Origin: a virus | Length of the DNA stretch: 38,318 nt | Strand: one strand, 5' to 3' | IMG/VR virus record: IMGVR_UViG_3300043466_001873 | Coordinates: 1-38,318 of that record | In this document: positions 31,820 through 38,074 of the stretch, one piece after another | Numbering within the stretch: position 1 is the stretch's first letter | Layout of the letters: every line of letters starts with the position of its first letter | Program-made: the position numbers and the translations under genes | Notes under the pieces: generated by a model | What the model saw: the letters and a program-made list of their open reading frames with translations, nothing else | Told to the model about the DNA's origin: nothing | The model's database searches: none

Positions 31820-32452
31820 GACCAAATCCTGCTTGGCGTGAAGTTCTATTGGCTTCAGGTTCTCAGGACAATCGTCGTAAAGGTCGTCGTAATCGCCATC
31901 AAAGTTTTCACATCTCCAGCAGTAGTTGTCATTGGCTTCCATCTCTTCTTCATGAGTTGATGGAATATCCCACTCTCTAATAATTTCGGTCGTTGAGCCC
32001 TGAAAGTTTATTTCTGCTCCCCAGCCCTGTTCTTCACGAAACTCCAAAGTCATGTTCACATTAGGATTTTGTTGTGCCAGTTTTTCTATGACCTGAGTTG
32101 GTGAAGACCACGCAGTATCAAACTTATAGTGAAGAGATGTTTCATCTTCTTCTAGAAGTTCTACCTCGCAGGCATCCCACTTAGTTCCCCACTCACGATT
32201 ATTAAAGTTATACCAGTTGTATTCGCTATCACCTTGCTTTTTTCCGTCAGCGAACCCATGAGTTCCATAGTATTCATCTAACTTGTCTGCTGGTGGTGGA
32301 AGGATATTCATAAAAGAAAAAATAGGTTTTTTCTCTACTTCTTCTTTATCCTCATACCTAGTTGTAATGCTTGCGCCAACCTGCGCTTTTAATTTTGCTA
32401 TGTCTTCTTTAGAACCATCTACTGATAAATGATTAAACACCCAATTAGGCAT
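31805..32452 (-). CDS. Api92-like / DUF1281-like protein (215 aa)
   Basis: MPNWVFNHLSVDGSKEDIAK start, NILPPP turn, WYNFNNREWGTKWDACEVEL, then LHYKFDTAWSSPTQVIEKLA and LEFREEQGWGAEI. This is the pattern of the ferredoxin-like fold of Api92-like phage proteins. A C-terminal extension adds a CWRC motif and an acidic stretch. Function unknown. Overlaps the gene above by 8 bases. Confidence 0.75.
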   Translation of the reverse strand: MPNWVFNHLSVDGSKEDIAKLKAQVGASITTRYEDKEEVEKKPIFSFMNILPPPADKLDEYYGTHGFADGKKQGDSEYNWYNFNNREWGTKWDACEVELLEEDETSLHYKFDTAWSSPTQVIEKLAQQNPNVNMTLEFREEQGWGAEINFQGSTTEIIREWDIPSTHEEEMEANDNYCWRCENFDGDYDDLYDDCPENLKPIELHAKQDLVLTKE

Positions 32453-32711
32453 TTTTACCCCCTACTAAGTTTTCACGAAACTCGGGTAAAGTAAAATCAG
32501 GAAGACCAAACATAAATCCCCCACCATTACCCTCTTCATCTTGCGAGAGAACAAGTTCAACAAGTTCTCCATTTGTAAGTTTTGCTATGAACATTGGAAA
32601 ACCGCGACCACCAAAATCATCAGGGTCAGTTCCCTTGAACCTAATAATTGTTGCGCCTTCAAGTTGTTTGTAATAGCCCATGTTCCAGCGTTCCTGTGTA
32701 TCGTCTTTCAT
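32445..32711 (-). CDS. Hypothetical protein (88 aa)
   Basis: MKDDTQERWNMGYYKQLEGA... Glycine-rich loops (DDFGGRGFPMF, GNGGGFMFGLPDF). Not recognised. AAGGGGGC ribosome site. Confidence 0.6.
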   Translation of the reverse strand: MKDDTQERWNMGYYKQLEGATIIRFKGTDPDDFGGRGFPMFIAKLTNGELVELVLSQDEEGNGGGFMFGLPDFTLPEFRENLVGGKNA

Positions 32712-32729
32712 ATTGCCCCCTTAGTTTTA

Positions 32730-32756
32730 TAGTCCGTGTTCGCAAGTAGCGGACTA
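32730..32756 (-). other. Leader hairpin of the 32.7 kb transcript
   Basis: TAGTCCG/CGGACTA 7-bp stem (32756-32750 with 32736-32730), 13-nt loop, within the roughly 80-nt 5' UTR. Confidence 0.5.
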
Positions 32757-32798
32757 ACCCACCTTCACAAATCGCTCATACAAGCGGTGCGAAACGCC

Positions 32799-32827
32799 AT
32801 CATACAAGAACCGCATCTTTTTGTCAA
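32799..32827 (-). promoter_or_regulatory. Promoter of the 32.7 kb operon
   Basis: TTGACA-17-TATGAT, near consensus. Confidence 0.85.
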
Positions 32828-32879
32828 GTATCCTTGTCCCTCGTTCAGATGACAAACGCCGGAATACCAGACATCACAA

Positions 32880-33010
32880 CAACTTCGGGACCTTCGCTTT
32901 TTTTGACAGCGGCAATTTTTTTACTTTTTGCTTGCGTGCCCGCATACAATTTTTACTTTTTGCTAAGGAGTCTTCCAACTTTCGGAGTAGTGTATAAACA
33001 ATTTTTATAG
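32880..33010. repeat. Two box A copies with degenerate box B
   Basis: Box A at 32916-32932 and 32950-32965, both in the usual orientation, with degenerate box B words at 32886 (ACAACAACTTC) and 32991 (TATAAACAATTTTTA). The spacer has no gene. Confidence 0.75.
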
Positions 33011-33046
33011 TTTGATGACTCGGGTATTTGGATGGGAAAATACAAA

Positions 33047-33070
33047 AGGCGTGCCTTTTCAGACACGCCT
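33047..33070 (-). terminator. Terminator after the 129-residue gene
   Basis: AGGCGTG/CACGCCT 7-bp stem, 10-nt loop, then TTTTGTATTTT. Confidence 0.8.
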
Positions 33071-33087
33071 AAAGTAAGTTAAAAGTA

Positions 33088-33477
33088 TTACACGGTGGCT
33101 CTAGTTTTCCAACCCTCGCCAGTTATTTTTATTCTGAACACAGACTCGAAAGCCGTAGCAACCAAATCTGTTATATCTACCCACTTATCCGTTGCATTAA
33201 ACAAAAGACTCGCATTAGGGTAGTCAGGCAAATCCGCATCCGATGTGTAGTCACCAAGCACTACAACCCTGTCGCCAGCCCAACGCCCAGAGATACCCGT
33301 ATCAGGTAAATCCCCGTTGCCTCGGTTAGGACTTGTCATTGTTAAGATATACATGGCGTCGGCAAGCGTGCCGTTGAATTCGCCAAGATGTTCATATTGC
33401 TTTAGACCCAAGCCGAGCCCGTGTGGTGATACAACTTCTTCTTTATCTAGATTTACTAGAACATGGTATTGACCCAT
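33088..33477 (-). CDS. Conserved phage hypothetical protein (129 aa)
   Basis: MGQYHVLVNLDKEEVVSPHG then LGLGLKQYEH, RGNGD and GRWAGDRVVVLGDY form a family I recognise in actinobacterial and other phages, with no known function. ATG overlaps the previous TAA (TAATG). Confidence 0.7.
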   Translation of the reverse strand: MGQYHVLVNLDKEEVVSPHGLGLGLKQYEHLGEFNGTLADAMYILTMTSPNRGNGDLPDTGISGRWAGDRVVVLGDYTSDADLPDYPNASLLFNATDKWVDITDLVATAFESVFRIKITGEGWKTRATV

Positions 33478-33653
33478 TAGTTAATCTCCTCAAGTGAGAT
33501 TGTTAAGTTCGATGTTGAGTACTCCTCGTCATCTCCCTCATGTGTAGCAGGTTCTTCAATCTGCGGTGCAACATGCCCGATTAGATTATCTTCTTCTTCA
33601 GACGAAAGTACTTTGTCCGTATCAAAAGAAATCACCATTCGATATCTAGCCAT
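33477..33653 (-). CDS. Small acidic protein (58 aa)
   Basis: MARYRMVISFDTDKVLSSEE... A beta strand followed by a very acidic stretch. Ribosome site AAAGGGG. Coupled to the next gene. Confidence 0.65.
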   Translation of the reverse strand: MARYRMVISFDTDKVLSSEEEDNLIGHVAPQIEEPATHEGDDEEYSTSNLTISLEEIN

Positions 33654-33679
33654 TTGGCTTCCCCTTTCTAGGTATCTTT

Positions 33680-33707
33680 ATCTTAGCAGTTTTTAGTTGT
33701 TTGTCAA
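33680..33707 (-). promoter_or_regulatory. Promoter of the 33.6 kb operon
   Basis: TTGACA-16-TAAGAT with TGC extension. TTGACA encodes Leu-Thr in the subtilase C-terminus. Confidence 0.8.
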
Positions 33708-34619
33708 GTTAAATTGCTTAGGGTAAAAGAGTGTCGTGGTTTTGTAGGCATTGACTAAGGAAGCATTAACGCTAGCCATAACCGTACTTAGGTTCTCGCC
33801 ACCAGAGAGTCTTTTATTTAGGTAAGTAGCAAAAGCCACAGTTGCGTTAGAAGTTCCTAGAGATAGGGACTTCTTGTCTGATATATCAGTTGTGATGTAT
33901 TTGCCGTAAGTGTAAAGGTCAAGGTCAGCACCATTGTTAGATGTAGCCATAATTGGGTACACCCAACCTGAGACTCCTCGCATTGAGTATCTGTCCTCGG
34001 TTGCGCCCACCGCAATCGCTTGTGGGATACAAGCAGGGTAGTCAATCTTTGTGGCGTTGCCACCATTACCAGCAGAGATAACAACTGCTACATCTGAAGC
34101 AATAAGGTTTGAGATTTGAGTTTGAAGTTTTGTCTCTATTGGACATGAAGCCTGTGAGTAGGCTCTACCTAGAGAGATAGATACCGCACCAACATTTAGT
34201 CGTGTCTTATTCTTCTCAACATAATCCAAAGCCCAAGATATTGCTTTAGTTGTGTAAGGAGTCGGCACACCTCGTGGAGTCATGCCAGCAACTCGGATAG
34301 AAACAATTTTTACATTTGGGTCGATGGCTACTGCTACTGAAGCCATTTGAGTCCCGTGACTAAACGAACCAGCAGTTGTCATAGCAGGAGTAATCTTTGA
34401 TGCGCCAGCGCCAGTCATTTGTGAAAAGCCATTTGGACATCTGTGAAACTCAAGAAAGCACGCTTCATCTACAACCGCACTTTTAGCCCAAGCCAAATCT
34501 GTGTTTATGCCTGAGTCGATAATTACTAAAGTTTTCTCACCAACCGCGCTCGCGGTTTGGGTGGGAATTAAAGTTACCGAAAGGGCAACTACCATAAGTA
34601 TAATTTTACTTTTTGTCAT
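33693..34619 (-). CDS. Secreted subtilisin-like serine protease (308 aa)
   Basis: Signal peptide: basic MTKSK, hydrophobic IILMVVALSVTLI, cleavage after TASA (residue 25). Catalytic triad of family S8: D35 in VIIDSG, H88 in SHGTQMAS, S257 in GTSNATVAFA, with oxyanion N185 in SAGNGGN. The usual Pro after GTS-x-A is Val. An exported protease in a phage could alter the host surface or degrade envelope proteins; no propeptide is evident. The ATG overlaps the zinc-ribbon stop (ATGA) and lacks a ribosome site, so translation depends on coupling. Its first codons come from a box A-like word. Confidence 0.85.
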   Translation of the reverse strand: MTKSKIILMVVALSVTLIPTQTASAVGEKTLVIIDSGINTDLAWAKSAVVDEACFLEFHRCPNGFSQMTGAGASKITPAMTTAGSFSHGTQMASVAVAIDPNVKIVSIRVAGMTPRGVPTPYTTKAISWALDYVEKNKTRLNVGAVSISLGRAYSQASCPIETKLQTQISNLIASDVAVVISAGNGGNATKIDYPACIPQAIAVGATEDRYSMRGVSGWVYPIMATSNNGADLDLYTYGKYITTDISDKKSLSLGTSNATVAFATYLNKRLSGGENLSTVMASVNASLVNAYKTTTLFYPKQFNLTNN

Positions 34620-34792
34620 TTGTTTAACACCAATCTTTGTCCTGCCCCTAACCCCAGCCCAACGCCAAAGTTTTCAAAACAATGTTGGCACATGTTTGCC
34701 CATGGTCCAATCTTTGTTCGTGCATCATAATTTGCTACTTCACCGCAGAAATCGCAGTTAGGTAAATTAACTACTTCTACTTGCTTAGACAT
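34616..34792 (-). CDS. Zinc-ribbon protein (58 aa)
   Basis: NCDFCGEV and MCQHCFENF: two CxxC pairs 20 residues apart, followed by a Gly-rich tail. It overlaps the gene above by 8 bases and is coupled to the subtilase below. Confidence 0.7.
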   Translation of the reverse strand: MSKQVEVVNLPNCDFCGEVANYDARTKIGPWANMCQHCFENFGVGLGLGAGQRLVLNK

Positions 34793-35102
34793 TTAGTTCC
34801 CTTACGCTATCTGCCATTGCTTTAGCATCAACTAGATTGTTCCAGTCTTCTGCTCTAATGTCAAGTAGGAACTGTATTGGTTCGACGTCATTTCCGACGT
34901 GAGCCAGGACGAGTGCCCTGTGATGGACAATGTCTTTGTTTGTATGACCTTGGTGGTCGAAGACAACCATTTGTAAAACATGGATGCCATTTGTAGAGAG
35001 AAAAGGCGCCCTCTCTGGGTACTGATTAAAATTAAGCACCTGTGCTGTCTTGATTAATTTTTTCAGTGTATTTGAGTTTACTGCTTTGTATTTGTTTGTC
35101 AT
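34785..35102 (-). CDS. Hypothetical protein from a leaderless mRNA (105 aa)
   Basis: MTNKYKAVNSNTLKKLIKTA... Beta-alpha mix with HVLQMVVFDHQGH; not recognised. No ribosome site; the A of ATG falls exactly at the predicted transcription start. First gene of the operon that leads to the subtilase. Confidence 0.65.
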   Translation of the reverse strand: MTNKYKAVNSNTLKKLIKTAQVLNFNQYPERAPFLSTNGIHVLQMVVFDHQGHTNKDIVHHRALVLAHVGNDVEPIQFLLDIRAEDWNNLVDAKAMADSVRELNV

Positions 35103-35108
35103 AGAAGT

Positions 35109-35137
35109 ATCTAACCATATGTTTAAACGTTTGTCAA
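35109..35137 (-). promoter_or_regulatory. Leaderless promoter of the 35.1 kb operon
   Basis: TTGACA-17-TTAGAT, then 6 nt, then ATG. Confidence 0.8.
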
Positions 35138-35138
35138 A

Positions 35139-35357
35139 TCAACCTTCGATGCGACATCTCTCATGCTCATTCATACAGCAAACACAGTAATTCTCATGAG
35201 CATCGTGACTACAGCATTTATCGGGATCTACTTTATCTAAAAGATTATTTAGCCAGCGATTTATTGTGTCAGCGGTTCTGACATTTAAATCGGATGTCGG
35301 TTCTAGTTGTTGCTGAATTTCTTTTAATTTATACGCTATGTAACCTAGAAGTATCAT
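35139..35357 (-). CDS. Cys/His-rich small protein (72 aa)
   Basis: ATG at 35357 chosen for GGGAG upstream; the frame extends to a TTG at 35390 inside the WhiB gene. Helical first half, then KCCSHDAHENYCVCCMNEHE and RC: six Cys and three His, likely a metal-binding tail. Overlaps WhiB by 29 bases. Confidence 0.55.
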   Translation of the reverse strand: MILLGYIAYKLKEIQQQLEPTSDLNVRTADTINRWLNNLLDKVDPDKCCSHDAHENYCVCCMNEHERCRIEG

Positions 35358-35691
35358 CCGCTTGTTCTCCCGATATCTCTGCTGTGTCAATTGAATTCTT
35401 GAATCTGACTATACCCATCCGTTCATCCTGTGTCAATCCACCCCACACACCGTAGTTCTCTGGCACCGCTAATGCGTGCTCTAAGCACTCCGTCTTAACT
35501 GGGCATGCCGTGCATATTTTTTTAGCGGCACTCTCCCGTGCCTGCTTCTCAAGTCCTCGGAGCATGTCGTCATTAAAGAAGACGGTTGCATCCACGCCGT
35601 CACTTCTACACAAGCCGTCGTCTTGCCATGACCAATGACTGGCAATCGGTATTAATGCATCGTTCATATTAAACACGGGGTCTGGGTTCAT
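35329..35691 (-). CDS. whiB-like: WhiB-like transcription factor (120 aa)
   Basis: The four cluster cysteines are C28 (GLCR), C60, C63 and C69 (ICTACPVKTECL), followed by the GVWGG turn (81-85) and a basic helix. WhiB-like proteins carry a 4Fe-4S cluster and bind the primary sigma factor; they are restricted to Actinobacteria and their phages. It could redirect host transcription to the sigma70-type promoters in this window. Predicted leaderless: -10 box 6 nt before the ATG. Confidence 0.93.
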   Translation of the reverse strand: MNPDPVFNMNDALIPIASHWSWQDDGLCRSDGVDATVFFNDDMLRGLEKQARESAAKKICTACPVKTECLEHALAVPENYGVWGGLTQDERMGIVRFKNSIDTAEISGEQADDTSRLHSV

Positions 35692-35697
35692 GCCGTT

Positions 35698-35727
35698 ATG
35701 CTAGCAATGGCTCAAGCCGTTTGTCAA
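35698..35727 (-). promoter_or_regulatory. Leaderless promoter of the WhiB-like gene
   Basis: TTGACA-18-TAGCAT with TGC extension, then 6 nt, then ATG. Confidence 0.8.
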
Positions 35728-35866
35728 GAACCGCTGTAGCAAGCCGCTTGCCGCTCAAACAACATCTCAATAATTTTAGGTTCTCAACTTTACGCCGCAT
35801 GCTGCGTAAAGCTATCCTATCAGGCCTGTCAAGCCGTTGAGCACGCCGAGCTAACCAGGTACAACC

Positions 35867-36180
35867 GTAAACAACTTTTGTAGATGGCAACCTCGACAGC
35901 TGCTGTACCAAGCCGCTTTTTTACTTTTTGCTATTAACAGCTCCAGGTACCTGGTCAGATACAAACAACTTTCTCAAGTGCTGTGCCATCTGGTGAAACC
36001 TCCGCCACCACCGCCTCCATCACCAGAGCCTCCATCGAGCTGGGAATCTAAAAACAACTTTTGAATGTGCTGCTCTTGTTTAATTTTTGAGCGTCAAGCT
36101 GCAGGAGGATTTTTCATTTGCACACTACAAACAACTTCGACATCTACCAGCTCCAGATGGCAAGCCGTTGAATTTATACA
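35867..36180. repeat. Long box A/B cluster, no gene
   Basis: Four box B copies at about 35867, 35960, 36048 and 36124 (76-93 bases apart) and one box A at 35917-35933. Between them are CCAGGTACCTGG, CATCT/AGATG inverted repeats and words such as CCAGATGG. No start codon with a ribosome site was found; short open frames exist on the minus strand but are broken by stops. Confidence 0.7.
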
Positions 36181-36223
36181 TACTTAGAATTAAGACTGTA
36201 CGAATTTAAAGAATCTCTGACGC

Positions 36224-36400
36224 TTAGCGGTTCTTCCCTAGGAAGGGGGTGATAGGACTGAAGTCGTCCTCGTCGCTCCACTTACCCGTTGAGTATCCGT
36301 TATCCGATTCTCTCTTGCATCTGTGTGCACCGTTTAACTTCGCGCTCTCGTAGGACTCACCACAGAAGTAGCAGGCCGTTAGTATCCGTTCCATATCCAC
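36224..36400 (-). CDS. Zinc-finger protein (58 aa)
   Basis: GTG at 36400 with AGGGGG 5 nt upstream (ATG at 36394 is the alternative). ACYFCGESYESAKLNGAHRC gives CxxC plus H-x-C. Acidic C-terminal tail. Confidence 0.65.
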   Translation of the reverse strand: MDMERILTACYFCGESYESAKLNGAHRCKRESDNGYSTGKWSDEDDFSPITPFLGKNR

Positions 36401-36409
36401 GATGTCCCC

Positions 36410-36523
36410 CTATCTCCCACGCCGTTTTTTATTTTTGTGCTTCATCTGGTCTATACCGTCAACATTGTCGACAAAGTCGGGTACCTCGTACTCGCTCAAA
36501 CAGTCACCGTCAAATAATCCCAT
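36410..36523 (-). CDS. Small protein (37 aa)
   Basis: MGLFDGDCLSEYEVPDFVDN... Acidic first part then a very basic KHKNKKRRGR tail. AAAGGA ribosome site. Not recognised. Confidence 0.5.
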   Translation of the reverse strand: MGLFDGDCLSEYEVPDFVDNVDGIDQMKHKNKKRRGR

Positions 36524-36543
36524 ACCCGTCCTTTCCCACGCCG

Positions 36544-36559
36544 TTTTTTACTTTTTGCT
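36544..36559 (-). repeat. Box A directly after a stop codon
   Basis: AGCAAAAAGTAAAAAA follows immediately on the TAG of the 56-residue gene. Confidence 0.8.
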
Positions 36560-36730
36560 CTAAGCCCCGAGCCGCTCATCCAACATCTTGATATTGTTTA
36601 GAAGTTCGACAGCCTCGTTAGCTCGAGCCGTTACCCGTATGTGTTCAGCACGGGTTGAGCATAGAACGATGTCTTCCTCAAGCCGCTTTGCTAGGCGAGC
36701 CGCTAGTTCTTCTAAGTTGTTTATACTCAC
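36560..36730 (-). CDS. Coiled-coil small protein after the terminase subunit (56 aa)
   Basis: GTG start overlapping the terminase stop (GTGA). VSINNLEELAARLAKRLEED and EAVELLNNIKMLDERL are heptad-like helices. It may be a partner of the small terminase; not recognised. Confidence 0.6.
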   Translation of the reverse strand: MSINNLEELAARLAKRLEEDIVLCSTRAEHIRVTARANEAVELLNNIKMLDERLGA

Positions 36731-37647
36731 GGGTAGGTTTCCTCCTGGCTTGCCGCTTCATCCGTTTTGTCAACGGGCGCTTCGTACGCACCGTCTTTGT
36801 TCATCTCTAACTCCACTAGGTGCTGAGCACCAGCGGCTAAACGGGCAAGCCGTTCTTTAATAATTTCATGTGGGCTACGCACCGTTACGTCCACGCCGAC
36901 ATCTAACTCCACGCCGCCTCGGACTCCAGCTCGGTCAAGGATTTCCGTTGATGCTTTTAGTCTGACGGGTTCGGATTGGGCAGACTCCATTAGTTCTTCT
37001 AGGACATCGACAGCGTATGGTGCAGATTGCAATAACTTCTGTCGTGCCCGTTCGACGTCAGCTCCAGGCCGTCTATTGGTACGAAGGTGGACACGACACA
37101 AGCCGTCATCTTTCGGACGCCCGCTACTCCAGAGTAGACATCTCAAGCCGTCTTGTTTAATGATTCGACAACGGTGAGGTTGTGAAGCCGGCGCTCGCTT
37201 TTCGGACTTGGGCCCGCCGCTCTCTTGTTCTGCTAAATAGGCACGGGTCGCGCCGATAACCCAAGGGGGTGTAATTCGGCAGGCCTTGTCGTCGACGATG
37301 AGGTCGAGGCCCGTTAAGAAATCTGAGTTGTTATTTTCTGGTTCCTGTAGAAGCACCCGTTTCTCAGAGAGAGAAAGCAGACGCCGTTCTTTGAGGGACT
37401 CCCTAGACCTAGCAACAATGAGGCCCGTTGGCATCCCAAGTTGATCGTAGACTGGGTCCCAGTTCAGGCTGGCCTGCCGTAAGGCGGCACGGTTTTCGTA
37501 ACTGTCTAAGCAGACGCCGCGTTCGTCTTCGATGATGCCGATTTCTGTTAAGTCAGGCCGCAGGTCGTAAGGGGTCGCAATATCAGGAAGGGAAAGGGAA
37601 GTGTCTTCTTTCTCCTCAGGAGAAGAGGAGGAGATATCAGAGGACAT
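36727..37647 (-). CDS. Terminase small subunit-like protein (306 aa)
   Basis: The C-terminal third reads like actinophage small terminases: APYAVDVLEELMESAQSEPV, then RLKASTEILDRAGVRGGVEL and SPHEIIKERLARLA. Before it is a zinc-finger-like block with C160, C170, C184 and H187 (HRCRIIKQDGLRC...GLCRVHL), also usual in that group. It would recognise phage DNA for packaging. No large terminase follows; the portal is 20 kb away. Box A abuts the ATG, with a hairpin terminator further upstream. Confidence 0.75.
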   Translation of the reverse strand: MSSDISSSSPEEKEDTSLSLPDIATPYDLRPDLTEIGIIEDERGVCLDSYENRAALRQASLNWDPVYDQLGMPTGLIVARSRESLKERRLLSLSEKRVLLQEPENNNSDFLTGLDLIVDDKACRITPPWVIGATRAYLAEQESGGPKSEKRAPASQPHRCRIIKQDGLRCLLWSSGRPKDDGLCRVHLRTNRRPGADVERARQKLLQSAPYAVDVLEELMESAQSEPVRLKASTEILDRAGVRGGVELDVGVDVTVRSPHEIIKERLARLAAGAQHLVELEMNKDGAYEAPVDKTDEAASQEETYP

Positions 37648-37660
37648 TTTTACTTTTTGC
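37647..37660 (-). repeat. Box A abutting the terminase start
   Basis: GCAAAAAGTAAAAA runs directly into the ATG; AAAGG is too far upstream (about 15 nt) to act as a normal site. Confidence 0.8.
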
Positions 37661-37677
37661 CTTTCAAAAAACTAAGA

Positions 37678-37734
37678 GGCAAGCCGCCCCCAGGAGATTA
37701 TTTTGGTTATTTTTTATCTGGGAGCGAGCTTGCC
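37678..37734 (-). terminator. Hairpin between holin-like and terminase genes
   Basis: GGCAAGC...CTCCCAG pairs with CTGGGGGCGGCTTGCC around an AT-rich loop of about 24 nt. It has no strong T-run, so it may also be an RNA-processing site. Confidence 0.5.
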
Positions 37735-37750
37735 AAACTAGATAAGTTGT

Positions 37751-38029
37751 TTACTTCTTCTTCTTTGAAGCTGCTGCTTTTGAGATTTTCTTTGTGATAG
37801 TAGCCGTTGCTGTCTCTGCGAAAGGACCGAATGCTGGGTCTTTCTTATTGACGTAGCGAAGGACTGTTGGGATTGCTGACGCCCAGAGGGAGTTGGCTAC
37901 TAGAAGCCATTCGCTCTGACCAAAATCTAAAGGACTGCCGATGCCTGTAGTTGATGAGACAACTACAATTCCGCCGACGACCTGACCAAGCAGGTTACGT
38001 GCATAGGACTCGAGCATTGCTTTGTTCAT
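37751..38029 (-). CDS. Holin-like small membrane protein (92 aa)
   Basis: ATG at 38029 chosen because GGAG lies 9 nt upstream; the frame extends to 38074 with no site. LLGQVVGGIVVVSSTTGIGS then LLVANSLWASAIPTVLRYVN give two hydrophobic helices, followed by NKKDPAFG and a Lys-rich tail. This protein type is common in actinophages and is often labelled holin or membrane protein. Confidence 0.65.
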   Translation of the reverse strand: MNKAMLESYARNLLGQVVGGIVVVSSTTGIGSPLDFGQSEWLLVANSLWASAIPTVLRYVNKKDPAFGPFAETATATITKKISKAAASKKKK

Positions 38030-38074
38030 GTGTCTTACTCCGTTTCGCGAATCTATAATGGAAGTGACCCGCAT

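Noticed and set aside
35696-35911. 71-codon minus-strand frame (TTG start) upstream of WhiB
   Set aside because: Starts without a ribosome site inside the repeat cluster, overlaps the WhiB promoter, and its Arg/Leu-rich product looks non-coding.
35867-36137. CRISPR-like array of box B copies
   Set aside because: Only four copies of a roughly 12-base word, uneven spacing, no cas genes and similar words dispersed elsewhere.
36588-36860. Plus-strand frame antisense to the terminase region
   Set aside because: Fully overlaps two supported minus-strand genes and has no ribosome site.
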